A stretch of DNA of 12,468 bases from contig DDSA01000037.1 of assembly GCA_002343715.1 (NCBI GenBank), positions 1-12,468 on the forward strand, written 5' to 3'. A program made the translations under genes and the position numbers. The notes beneath the pieces are model-generated. The model was not told where the DNA came from and searched no databases. It saw only the letters and a list, made by a program, of their open reading frames with translations. This DNA comes from Phycisphaerales bacterium UBA2402 (GTDB lineage: Bacteria > Planctomycetota > Phycisphaerae > Phycisphaerales > UBA1924). Shown here piece after piece: positions 1-7,800 of this stretch. Positions within the stretch are counted from its first letter, which is position 1, and every line of letters begins with the position of its first letter.

Positions 1-33
1 TACCCTCTTCCCCTACACGCCGCTCTTCCGATC
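1..33 (+). other. Illumina TruSeq adapter remnant (artefact)
   Basis: These bases match the TruSeq universal / read-1 adapter (the stretch ending GCTCTTCCGATC) at 30 of 33 positions without gaps. The three mismatches, at 4, 10 and 20, are all C in place of the expected A or T. The match stops exactly at the adapter's ligation end, after which the cysS reading frame begins. This is library adapter left on the contig end, not genomic DNA. The G-run at 34-39 directly after it may also be unreliable. Confidence 0.95.
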
Positions 34-34
34 G

Positions 35-427
35 GGGGGCGACGCCGCGGCGCGGGCACGCTGCGCCGCCGAGTTCGCGGCGGCGATGAACGACGACCTG
101 AACATCGCCGCGGCGATCGCGGCGGTGAACACATGGACGGCTTCCGTGGCCTCGCCGGGCGCGGAGGATGCGGCCCTGATGCGCACGCTCGACGGGGTGC
201 TGGGCGTGCTCGACCTCGCCCGCCCGATGGCAACCCAGACCGACATCGGCCTCTTCGCCCCAGGCACCACCCCCGACCCCGCGGTCGAAGCCCTGCTGCA
301 CGAACGCCGCGAGGCCCGCGCTGCCAAGGATTTCAAGAAAAGCGATGCCATCCGCGACCAGCTCGCGGGCATGGGGTACGCGATCAAGGATGTCGCGGGG
401 GGTAAGGTGGAGGTTCGTCGGGTGTAA
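35..427 (+). CDS. cysS: Cysteinyl-tRNA synthetase, C-terminal part (5' truncated)
   Basis: This is the last 130 codons of cysteinyl-tRNA synthetase, the cytoplasmic class I enzyme that charges tRNA-Cys with cysteine. The visible part begins in the helical DALR-type domain: the FAAAMNDDLNIAAA motif (genomic 74-115) matches the family's F..AM.DDLN signature. It ends with the typical tail, in which RREAR..KDFKKSDAIRDQL is followed by a short strand segment (KVEVRRV) and a TAA stop. The catalytic Rossmann fold with the HIGH and KMSKS motifs lies upstream and is missing because the sequence starts here, behind adapter bases. The ATG at 86 is an internal methionine, not the start. An imperfect hairpin 17 bases after the stop may end the transcript. 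Identification is firm; the exact first genomic base is uncertain because of the adapter. Confidence 0.92.
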   Translation, partial: GGDAAARARCAAEFAAAMNDDLNIAAAIAAVNTWTASVASPGAEDAALMRTLDGVLGVLDLARPMATQTDIGLFAPGTTPDPAVEALLHERREARAAKDFKKSDAIRDQLAGMGYAIKDVAGGKVEVRRV

Positions 428-443
428 GCAATCGATTGGGTTT

Positions 444-472
444 GGTTCGAGTTTCTTTCTAAGAACTGAACC
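444..472 (+). terminator. Imperfect hairpin after cysS, possible terminator
   Basis: GGTTC (444-448) pairs with GAACC (468-472), AGTT (450-453) with AACT (464-467), and CTT (455-457) with AAG (461-463). Two single-base bulges interrupt the left arm and the loop is TCT. The hairpin lies 17 bases past the cysS stop and is followed by the weak T-rich run CGTATTTAAT. It could be a poor intrinsic terminator. The surrounding gap 428-589 is clearly more AT-rich than the genes around it, but I could not find a convincing -35/-10 pair in it. Confidence 0.4.
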
Positions 473-589
473 CGTATTTAATGCAAATTCGGTGATAAAT
501 TGGAAACTGGCCGAGAAACACCTCAACATGGTGGTTCTGTCTGTGGTATCAGATCAAGCCAGGATTGAGCGAATCGCGGAACTCAACGA

Positions 590-2917
590 TTGACCCTCCA
601 CTCGACAAACGCCACGACGGTGTTCGTGCCCGGGCGCACGGACGAACTTCCCATCGACTTGACCGGGGTGCGGTGCGGGCGTGGCGATCGATTCACGTTG
701 CAATCCCGGTATGCCAAGGGAGGCATGGGGGTCATCTGGCGTGCCCACGACGCGCTGGGCGAAGAGCGAGTAGCGATCAAGACACTTCTCAGCACGGGGC
801 ACCTCGCCGCCAAGGAAGCGTTGTTCGCTCGCGAGCAGCGGATGCAGCAACGTCTGTCGGGCGTGGCGAATGTGCCGAAGGTCGTCGAGTGCGGTCGGTT
901 GAAAAGCACGACGGGGGTGGATCTGCCCTATATCGCCATGGAGTGGCTCTCCGACGCCAGGTCGCTGCGTTCATGGTGGTGCGGCCGGTCGTTGCAGGAA
1001 AGACTGCGGATGCTGGCAAGACTCTGCCGGGCGGTGGACAGCATCCATGAAGCCGACGTGCTGCACTGCGACCTCAAGCCGGACAACATCATCATCGATC
1101 AATCGGGTTCGCTGTGGGTGGTGGATCTGGGACTGGCCGAGTCGCGCATCAAGGGGGAGTTGGCGCACGCCGGATGGGAAATCGGCCAATGCCGCGGCAC
1201 GTTCAACTACATGTCGCCCGAGCAGTGCGACCAGGCGTGTGATGCGTATCACTACACGCCGGCGCTGGATGTCTACGCGCTGGGGGTCATCGCGCACGAG
1301 TGCATCACGGGCGCGCTGCCGTACGCCGCGGTGTTGCCGCATGGCGCCTCGATCCAGCAGGCTCGCGCGATGATCCGCGCGGGGGCGGTTGTCCGCCGTC
1401 GATCGGGTGGAGTCATGCTGCACCCCGAGGTCCGCCGGGTGCTCGCCCGTGCCCTGGCGCCCGATCCTTCGTATCGTTACCAATCCGCCGGCGAGTTGGC
1501 AGAGGTTCTGGAGCGTATCGCTTCGCGGTCTCCCGTCCTGGACCGAAGGTCACTCGCGGCCTGCATCGCGGCCGGCATGGTCACCGCGCTGATGGCCTCG
1601 GTCGTCTCCCGTGAACCCAAGGTGAATGGGATCGCGGAACGCCTGATCGCGACGGGCGGCTCACGGGCGCCGCGGTGGGATCACACCCTTCTACTGACAC
1701 TCGGCGAGAACACGCCCCCGGACCTGCTGGAGGAGCAACTGCGGCTGGAACCCTCGTGGGGTCTGGGTGAGTTTCAGAACGGCGATGTCGTGCAACCGCA
1801 GGCCCGACGCCCCGTGATCGCGCGGCTGATCGATGCGCTGCGTGAACGGGAGGCTTCGGTGGTGTTCCTCGATATGGACTTCGCGCACCACCCCGGCAGC
1901 AGGCCCGAACTCGCGCTGATCCTGAGAGAATCCATCGAACGGTTCGAGGCCGGCCCGGGCCGCGTCGTCATCGGCGAGTTGGGCCTGCCCCGGTCCGTGG
2001 AACACACGCTCATGGACCCCAACCTGCACCCCCACCAACGCGCGTGGGGGCTGATCAGCGGGAGCCTCCCGTTGGATTCAACGCTCGTGCGGATGGACGT
2101 GCTCTTCAAGCCCGAACACGGCGCGGTCATCCCGTCGGCGGCGCTGCGGGCGGCCGTCGAGTTGATCCGGCCCGGAGAGTCTCCACGGTTTGAACTCGCA
2201 CCGACCGGTGATCGCGCGACTGTCCGATTCGAGGACGGCACGACGCTCGCCATGGGCGGGATCTCCACGGTGTCGGGGCGGGACATGCTCTCGCGGGAGT
2301 CTGGTTCACCGCCGGGATCGCTCCGCGATGTCCGGGAAGGCGACCATTTCGCCGAAAAGATGATCCTGCTGCTCGCGCGCTCGGAGATCGATGCCTGCAC
2401 GCTCGACGTGACCGAGTTTCTGCGGCTGCCCGTTCCCGCGGCTAAGTCGCTGGTGCGGGGACGCGCGGTGGTCGTCGGATTCACAGACAACCCCGACGAC
2501 GTCCACACGCTCGCCGATGGCGCGACCTACGGCGGCTATGAAGTCCAATCGATGCTCATGGAGCAGATGGTCCGTGCGCTGAAGGGTCAGCGCGGCGCCG
2601 GCCCTCTGCACGCGTCCTGGGCGCATCACGCCGCCGCCTGGATCGTGATGGTGACGGCGGGCGCGTGGCTGGGACGCCTCGTGTCCACTCGGCGGCGAAC
2701 CGGGAACGAACTCCACCAGATGAAACATTTCTCGCTCATCATGATCGGCGCGGCCCTCGCGTGTCTCCTGGCGTGCCTGGTGTCGCGGCAGCTTTTCTAC
2801 ATGATGGGTTGGATCTGGAATCCGCTCGCGGGGATCGCGGGCGTCTTTGTAGCCGCGGGCGCTTCGGGCGCTGCGCCGTGGCTGATGACCGGGCGCCCTT
2901 CGGAGACGCGATCATGA
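590..2917 (+). CDS. Membrane Ser/Thr protein kinase with CHASE2 sensor domain
   Basis: A 775-residue PknB-type Ser/Thr kinase fused to a CHASE2 sensor. The kinase spans about residues 35-310: glycine loop AKGGMGVIW (42-50, first Gly replaced by Ala), VAIK lysine K64, catalytic loop HCDLKPDN (159-166), DLG at 179-181 and YMSPEQ at 207-212. A transmembrane helix (about 321-339) leads to an extracytoplasmic CHASE2-like domain (about 361-660) with the family's RLIDALRERE..VVFLDMDF core and a late RGRAVVVGFTD strand. Three more hydrophobic helices follow (about 681-698, 713-731, 743-766); the Arg/Lys-rich loop 696-712 fits an inside loop. CHASE2 senses unknown external signals; the substrate is unknown. 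The TTG start at 590 is the first possible start after an in-frame stop at 566-568; GTG codons at 620 and 626 are alternatives. No clear ribosome site is seen. The stop overlaps the next start (ATGA, 2914-2917), indicating co-translation. Confidence 0.88.
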   Translation: MTLHSTNATTVFVPGRTDELPIDLTGVRCGRGDRFTLQSRYAKGGMGVIWRAHDALGEERVAIKTLLSTGHLAAKEALFAREQRMQQRLSGVANVPKVVECGRLKSTTGVDLPYIAMEWLSDARSLRSWWCGRSLQERLRMLARLCRAVDSIHEADVLHCDLKPDNIIIDQSGSLWVVDLGLAESRIKGELAHAGWEIGQCRGTFNYMSPEQCDQACDAYHYTPALDVYALGVIAHECITGALPYAAVLPHGASIQQARAMIRAGAVVRRRSGGVMLHPEVRRVLARALAPDPSYRYQSAGELAEVLERIASRSPVLDRRSLAACIAAGMVTALMASVVSREPKVNGIAERLIATGGSRAPRWDHTLLLTLGENTPPDLLEEQLRLEPSWGLGEFQNGDVVQPQARRPVIARLIDALREREASVVFLDMDFAHHPGSRPELALILRESIERFEAGPGRVVIGELGLPRSVEHTLMDPNLHPHQRAWGLISGSLPLDSTLVRMDVLFKPEHGAVIPSAALRAAVELIRPGESPRFELAPTGDRATVRFEDGTTLAMGGISTVSGRDMLSRESGSPPGSLRDVREGDHFAEKMILLLARSEIDACTLDVTEFLRLPVPAAKSLVRGRAVVVGFTDNPDDVHTLADGATYGGYEVQSMLMEQMVRALKGQRGAGPLHASWAHHAAAWIVMVTAGAWLGRLVSTRRRTGNELHQMKHFSLIMIGAALACLLACLVSRQLFYMMGWIWNPLAGIAGVFVAAGASGAAPWLMTGRPSETRS

Positions 2918-3843
2918 CGATGTTGCAACGTGTCATCCTGGTTGTCGTGCTGAGTCTCGCGCCGCCCACTCTCGCCCGGCAGGACGGCGAACCGGATCAG
3001 CCCGCATTGCCGGTGCAGGGAATCGAGGCCACGAACCTCCAGACCAGCAAGGATCATTCGCTGCGGGTGTTCCCCACCGACCCCGTATCCCCGCCCTCGC
3101 CGTACTCGGGGTACCAACTCTTCTTCGGCGCGTTTACAAGCCCGAATGTGCTCGTGGAGTTCGACGCGAAACACAAGACGGATCCGGCTACCGGGGCCTT
3201 CGCCGCGGCCGCTTCGTGCACCGTGAATCACGGGTGGGCGATGTCGATCCGGCTGCCGGCGCACCCGCCGATCCGTTCCAGGCGGATCTCCACCGGCTCA
3301 ACGGTTCCCAACATCGTCAAGGCCACGGCTGTCCTTCAGGACAACGGCGAGAATCCCCCCGCTGCAATCCTCGCTCGGCTGCAGCGAGAAGCCGAAAACA
3401 CTCGCCAGCAAGGTGCCGACGCCACGACGGACCTGAGTGTGATCCGCGCCCTCACGATGTCGTCCCCGACGGCGTGCAAGCCCGCCTCGCACACATCCTG
3501 GTCGCCCGTGCCGCTGCAGCCCGCGGACTCCCAGAACCCCGGGGCGGTCGTGCTGGTTCACGCCGATGATGAGAAGAAAGTTCACACCGTCTTTGTTCTG
3601 CACACCGGCACCACGCCCGGGGCCATCTCTTTCTTCGGGAGTGATGCAAACAACACCCCCAATCCCAACAAGGTCGTTCAACTCGCCTCGATGCAATACG
3701 CCTCATTCAATACCACAACCGCCTCTTGGGGTCCGGTCAAGGTCATCTCTGACGTCGGTCAAATGCGCAATAACGACATGGACGCGTATAACATTCTGAT
3801 CTACGTACAGGCCCAGACGGGTGTCTGTTGCTTTGCACCATGA
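2914..3843 (+). CDS. Secreted protein of unknown family
   Basis: A 309-residue protein whose family I do not recognise. The start is set by the ATGA overlap with the kinase stop and by the signal peptide it creates: M-T-M-L-Q-R, a hydrophobic core at residues 7-17, and a likely cleavage after PTLA (residue 21). A longer in-frame reading back to 2665 would hide this signal and run through the kinase gene. The mature part has only four cysteines (102, 188, 305, 306), the last two adjacent near the C terminus. It has a Gln/Arg/Glu-rich, probably helical stretch at about 150-170, and Ser/Thr/Asn-rich beta-type sequence towards the end. No catalytic motif, repeat or membrane anchor stands out. Coupling to a CHASE2 kinase suggests it acts outside the membrane near that sensor, possibly as ligand partner or output, but this is inference. 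Confidence 0.8.
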   Translation: MTMLQRVILVVVLSLAPPTLARQDGEPDQPALPVQGIEATNLQTSKDHSLRVFPTDPVSPPSPYSGYQLFFGAFTSPNVLVEFDAKHKTDPATGAFAAAASCTVNHGWAMSIRLPAHPPIRSRRISTGSTVPNIVKATAVLQDNGENPPAAILARLQREAENTRQQGADATTDLSVIRALTMSSPTACKPASHTSWSPVPLQPADSQNPGAVVLVHADDEKKVHTVFVLHTGTTPGAISFFGSDANNTPNPNKVVQLASMQYASFNTTTASWGPVKVISDVGQMRNNDMDAYNILIYVQAQTGVCCFAP

Positions 3844-3864
3844 ATTAAGCAGCGTCCGATACCG

Positions 3865-3893
3865 TTGAGTTCGTGCGCCGTTCCTCGAATAAT
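3865..3893 (+). promoter_or_regulatory. Candidate sigma70-type promoter
   Basis: TTGAGT (3865-3870) and AATAAT (3888-3893) match the housekeeping -35 and -10 hexamers at 4/6 and 5/6 with an ideal 17-base spacer. They sit in the gap after the secreted-protein gene. The predicted start is around 3900-3901, the first base of the hairpin that follows. It would drive the truncated TYQGEL gene and probably the sigma factor and kinase behind it. Planctomycete promoters often deviate from the consensus, so this is a candidate only. Confidence 0.45.
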
Positions 3894-3900
3894 CTCCATA

Positions 3901-3932
3901 GGCATCGGCGCGTGTCGCCACGCGCCGATGCC
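3901..3932 (+). terminator. Perfect 14-bp hairpin: terminator or 5' leader stem
   Basis: GGCATCGGCGCGTG (3901-3914) is the exact reverse complement of CACGCGCCGATGCC (3919-3932), with a TCGC tetraloop. It stands 57 bases after the stop of the secreted-protein gene, so it could end the CHASE2 kinase operon. However, the only T-run (TTTT, 3940-3943) begins seven bases after the stem rather than directly behind it. It also starts where the candidate promoter's transcript would begin and ends 25 bases before the next ATG. A 5'-end stabilising stem in that mRNA is therefore an equal possibility. Confidence 0.5.
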
Positions 3933-3957
3933 GCGACCGTTTTCATGGGAGGGTTCG

Positions 3958-4212
3958 ATGCGCGGGTTCTTGTGCATGATCGTCTCGGCGTTGAGCGCGT
4001 GCTTCGCACCCGCCCAGACCGCCTTCACCTACCAGGGCGAACTCACCGTCGACGGCGCTCCCGCGCAGGGCCTGCACGACCTTCGCTTCCGCTTGTACGA
4101 CTTCGTCGGCACGCAGGTGGGGTCGACGCTCTGCGCCGGCAACGTCCCCGCCGCCGGCGGCGGTCAGACCGGCAGCGACAACCCGGATGAACCCGATCAG
4201 ATTCAACCCTAA
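3958..4212 (+). CDS. Short secreted TYQGEL-family protein, C-terminally truncated
   Basis: An 84-residue protein with a strong ribosome site (GGGAGGG, 3947-3953) just before its ATG. Residues 1-20 form a signal peptide ending in APAQ, followed by TAFTYQGELTVDG and LHDLRFRLYDF. This is the N-terminal beta domain also found at residues 31-58 of the collagen-like protein at 9095 (ITYQGRL, IRFTLFD). In that relative the domain continues through [11 protein letters not shown]; here the homology stops after GNVPAA and the protein ends with an acidic, Pro/Asp-rich tail. It is therefore either a truncated, decaying paralogue or a small secreted protein in its own right. Part of its signal-peptide coding region is repeated exactly at the window's right end. 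It lies 62 bases before the sigma factor start and may share its transcript. A start at 3865 is possible but would bury the signal peptide and ribosome site. Confidence 0.65.
   Translation: MRGFLCMIVSALSACFAPAQTAFTYQGELTVDGAPAQGLHDLRFRLYDFVGTQVGSTLCAGNVPAAGGGQTGSDNPDEPDQIQP
4006..4028 (+). repeat. 23-bp direct repeat, copy 1
   Basis: These 23 bases, encoding APAQTAF plus two bases of the next codon, occur identically and in the same frame at 12446-12468. A further 12-base identity (TCTCGGCGTTGA) lies upstream in both copies, at 3983 and 12417. The repeat reflects recently diverged paralogous genes rather than a mobile element. Confidence 0.9.
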
Positions 4213-4274
4213 TAGATTGGATGCGTCCTCACGCGGGCTGTGTGCCAGCGCACCCTCCCCAACTATCATCCCAC

Positions 4275-4817
4275 GTGCCAAGCCCCGACCCGGCCAACAC
4301 GCCCACCGATGCCCTCATCGACGAGGTCTACGCCGAACTCCGCGCCATCGCGCAGAACCGCATGAAGGGCGAGCGGCGCGACCACAGTTTGCAGGCCACC
4401 GCGCTCGTCAACGAGGCCTTCATCCGTCTCGCCGATGCCGGGCGCGATTCCTGGGCGAACAAGGCCCACTTCTTCCATGCCGCGGCCGAGGCCATGCGCC
4501 GCGTCCTCATCGATCATGCCCGTAAACGCAACAGCAACAAGCGTGGCGGGTCCGACCAATCCGCCAAGCGCGTGCCCCTCTCCGTCGTGGACCTCGCATC
4601 GGAAGAAGACCCCTCTCTCGTCGAGGACATGGACCGCGCGTTCGAGGCGCTGCAGGCTAGCGACCCCTCCGCCGCGGCGGTCGTCCGCCTGCGTCTTTTC
4701 GCCGGCCTGAGCGTTGAAGAAACCGCGTCGGTGCTGGGCATCTCCACCCGCACGGTGGACCGGGAGTGGGCCTTCGCGCGCACGGTGCTCTACCGCGCGG
4801 TCAACGGCGGAACGTGA
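4275..4817 (+). CDS. ECF-type RNA polymerase sigma factor (TIGR02999-like)
   Basis: A 180-residue sigma70-family factor of the ECF class that redirects RNA polymerase to its own promoters. The sigma-2 region is clear: ALIDEVYAELRAIAQNRM, then HSLQATALVNEAFIRL, then ANKAHFFHAAAEAMRRVLIDHAR with a basic RKRNSNKRGG tail. The sigma-4 region is VRLRLFAGLSVEETASVLG followed by a helix-turn-helix recognition helix (STRTVDREWAFAR). This layout matches the planctomycete-rich family usually about 185 residues long. I chose the GTG at 4275 because it gives that length and starts just before the conserved part; an in-frame ATG at 4221 would add 18 residues without family features. Neither has a good ribosome site. 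The gene ends 4 bases before the giant kinase, a pairing known in planctomycetes, which suggests kinase control of the sigma factor. No separate anti-sigma gene is seen. Confidence 0.9.
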   Translation: MPSPDPANTPTDALIDEVYAELRAIAQNRMKGERRDHSLQATALVNEAFIRLADAGRDSWANKAHFFHAAAEAMRRVLIDHARKRNSNKRGGSDQSAKRVPLSVVDLASEEDPSLVEDMDRAFEALQASDPSAAAVVRLRLFAGLSVEETASVLGISTRTVDREWAFARTVLYRAVNGGT

Positions 4818-4821
4818 CGAC

Positions 4822-7800
4822 ATGGCCCCGCCCACCAACACCGGCGGCTACACCGACACCCACCCCCGGGTGAAGGAGTTGTTCCAGCACCTCGGCGACC
4901 TTCCCGCGGAACAGCGCGAGCGGGCCGCCGCGGAACTCTCCGGCAACGATGAAGCGCTGATCCGTCACGTCATGGGGATGCTGGCCTCGCAGAGTCAGGG
5001 TGTGCGGTTCCTCGGCGGCGTGACCGTCGAGCCTGATCCCGTGCTTTTGGGCGAAGAGCGCGAGATCGGGCCGTACAAGTTGCTCCAGCGCATCGGGGAG
5101 GGGGGGTTCGGCTCTGTGTATATGGCCGAGCAGACCGCCCCCATCCGCCGCCGCGTGGCCCTGAAGGTCATCAAACTGGGCATGGACACCCGCCAGGTGA
5201 TCGCCCGGTTTGAGGCGGAGCGCCAAGCCCTGGCGATGATGGACCATCCCAATATCGCCCGTGTTCTCGATGCGGGTGAAACCGCCGCGGGACGCCCTTT
5301 TTTCGTCATGGAACTCGTGCGGGGCATCCCCATCACCGAGTTCTGCGACACGCACAACCTGCCGGTTCGCTCCAGGCTGGAACTCTTCCGCACGGTCTGC
5401 GCCGCCGTGCAGCACGCCCACCAGAAAGGCGTCATCCACCGCGACCTCAAGCCCAGCAACATCCTCGTGGCCATGAGCGACACGGGCGGCGGGAGTCCAC
5501 ACCCCAAGATCATCGACTTCGGCATCGCCAAAGCCACCAGCGGCGCCCTGACCGACCGCACGCTCTATACCGAGCACCGAGCCTTGATCGGCACGCCCGA
5601 GTACATGAGCCCCGAACAGGCGGACCTCAACGCCCTGGACATAGATACTCGTTCGGATATCTACTCCCTCGGCGTGCTGCTCTACGAACTGCTCACCGGC
5701 TCACCGCCTTTCGATGCGGGGCTTCTGCGCTCGGCTTCGTTCGCGCAGATGCAGCAGATCATCCGCGAATGCGAGCCGGAGCGCCCCAGCACGCGGGCGC
5801 TGGGCCGCCGCACCCGCGGCGGAACTTCACGGGCCTCATCCCCTCCTCGCCCGCCGGCCCCCGCGGCATCGCCCCCCGTGCTCCCCGGAACTTCCGCGCA
5901 GACCCGGGAGCAGATCGCCCGCCAGCGCGGCACCGATCCCGCCGGCCTGTCGCGGCTGCTCCGCGGCGAACTCGACTGGATCGCGCTGCGCTGTCTCGAA
6001 AAAGACCGCACACGCCGTTACGAAACCGCCAACTCGCTCGCCCTGGACATCGGCCGTTATCTCGCGCACGAACCGGTCATCGCCGGCCCGCCCAGCACGC
6101 TGTACACGCTCCGCAAACTCGTCCGGCGCAACCGGGGCGGTGTCCTCGCGGGGACGGCGCTGCTCGCCACGCTCATCGGCGGGTTCGTGTTCGCGTCCAT
6201 CGGCTTTGCCACCGCTTCCCGCGAGCGGGATGAGAAGGCCGCGGCGCTCGAGCGAGAAACAGACGCGCGCGCCGCGGCCGAACAGGCCCGCGAAGACGCC
6301 GACCGCAACGAAAAGGCGGCACGACGGCTGGCGTACCGCGCGGGCATCTCCGCCGCGGGCGCGGCCGTCGCCTCGCGAGACACCGGAGCGGCGATGCACG
6401 CCCTGGACGAAACCCCCGCGGAACTCCGGGGTTGGGAATGGCGGCACCTGCGTTTTCTCGCCGATGACAGCCTGCTCACGCTCCGAATCGCAGCGCCCTC
6501 CGAACGAATCCGGGCACGCTTCATCGACCCGCGCCGCATCGTGGCGATGGACGGTGAGGGTCGTGTCGGGATCTGGGACGCACGCTCTGGAACCGCGGAC
6601 GGTACACTGCCCGGCCGGTACGACACGCTCTGCGCCGATCCCGCGGCGGGCTTGTTCCTGCTCGCCGGCGAGAGCGAACTCGCCGCGTTCGACGCCGCGA
6701 CACACCGGGAACTCTGGCGGCGCAAGGGGATAGGTGTCGCGGGTCCCGATGCGCTCGGGGATGATGGTCGCCTGGTGGCCCTGCTCAACCCCGCCCGGGA
6801 TGGGTTCGTGCTGCTCGACGCCCGCACGGGCAAGGAGATCGGTTCCGTTGCCGCAGGCGACCGCACGTCCACCCCGCCGCGCTGGATCGCGGGCACGGAT
6901 CGGTTCTACTACAAGCCCGATGCCCGGCACGGGTACCGATCCGTCGTGGGCCGAACCGGTGTCGCGACGGACGTGCACGCGCTTACTCAGACCGGATACG
7001 AACTCAACGCCGGCGCGGCGTGCCTGGTGGGGACCGGCCATCTCGACATGCTCCTGTTCAGCGAGCGCACGGGCGAACTTCTGCGGCGCGTGCCCCTTCA
7101 CGGCGCTCGCGGCGTCGAAGTCGTCGCGGGCGGCCCGGGGTTATCGACGTTCGTCGGGGCCGATGATCGCGGCCGCATCACCGCGTGGCGCGCGGACCAG
7201 GGCGACAAGGCCGAGTTCTCGCTCTCCGGCCTGGTCGGTGCGCCCGCATCGATGACTGTTTCTCCCGATGGTCGGCTGCTGTGCGTGGCAACGCGAGGTG
7301 GAGAACTGAAAGTCTGGTCGCTCGACGACTCGCCCGCGATGCTGCGCGGAGCGCGCACCCTCGCCAGCCCGGTTAGTTCGGTCGCGCTGGTTGATCCGCC
7401 TTCCCTGCTGGTGACGGGCGATTGGGGGTACGTCAGCGCCCGAGACTCGCAGACCGGGGAAATCCGTTGGGGCCGCTTTGTCTCGCGGCGGCCCATCTGG
7501 TCGCTCGCCGGCGCTCGCGATGGCGCCGCCGTGCTGGCCGCCACCACGCGGGGATCGGCGGCCAACAGCGCCATCGCCGAATCCGTGCTCCTGCTCCTGG
7601 GAACCGCCGACGGCGCCCCGATCGGGCCCGCGCTGAACACCCCCGCCACGCTCACACTGGTGGCCCCCGGCTGGAAGCCCGGCGAATGGATCACCGGCGA
7701 TTTGAGCGGCGACCTGATCCTCCGGTCCGGCGATGATCTCGGCGAATCGATGCGCATCAATACGGGAGGAGCGATCCGCTGGATGGCCGCCGCGGCCGGA

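Noticed and set aside
2665..2913. Upstream extension of the secreted-protein frame
   Set aside because: It overlaps the kinase's membrane helices in another frame and would place the signal peptide inside the protein.
590..2917. CHASE2 kinase as a pseudokinase
   Set aside because: Only the HRD arginine and the DFG phenylalanine differ. The lysine of VAIK, the catalytic aspartate, the asparagine and the metal-binding aspartate are all present.
3230..3310. Possible frameshift pair in the unknown secreted protein
   Set aside because: Another frame reads plausibly for a dozen residues, but the annotated frame keeps strong GC at third positions throughout, so no frameshift is needed.
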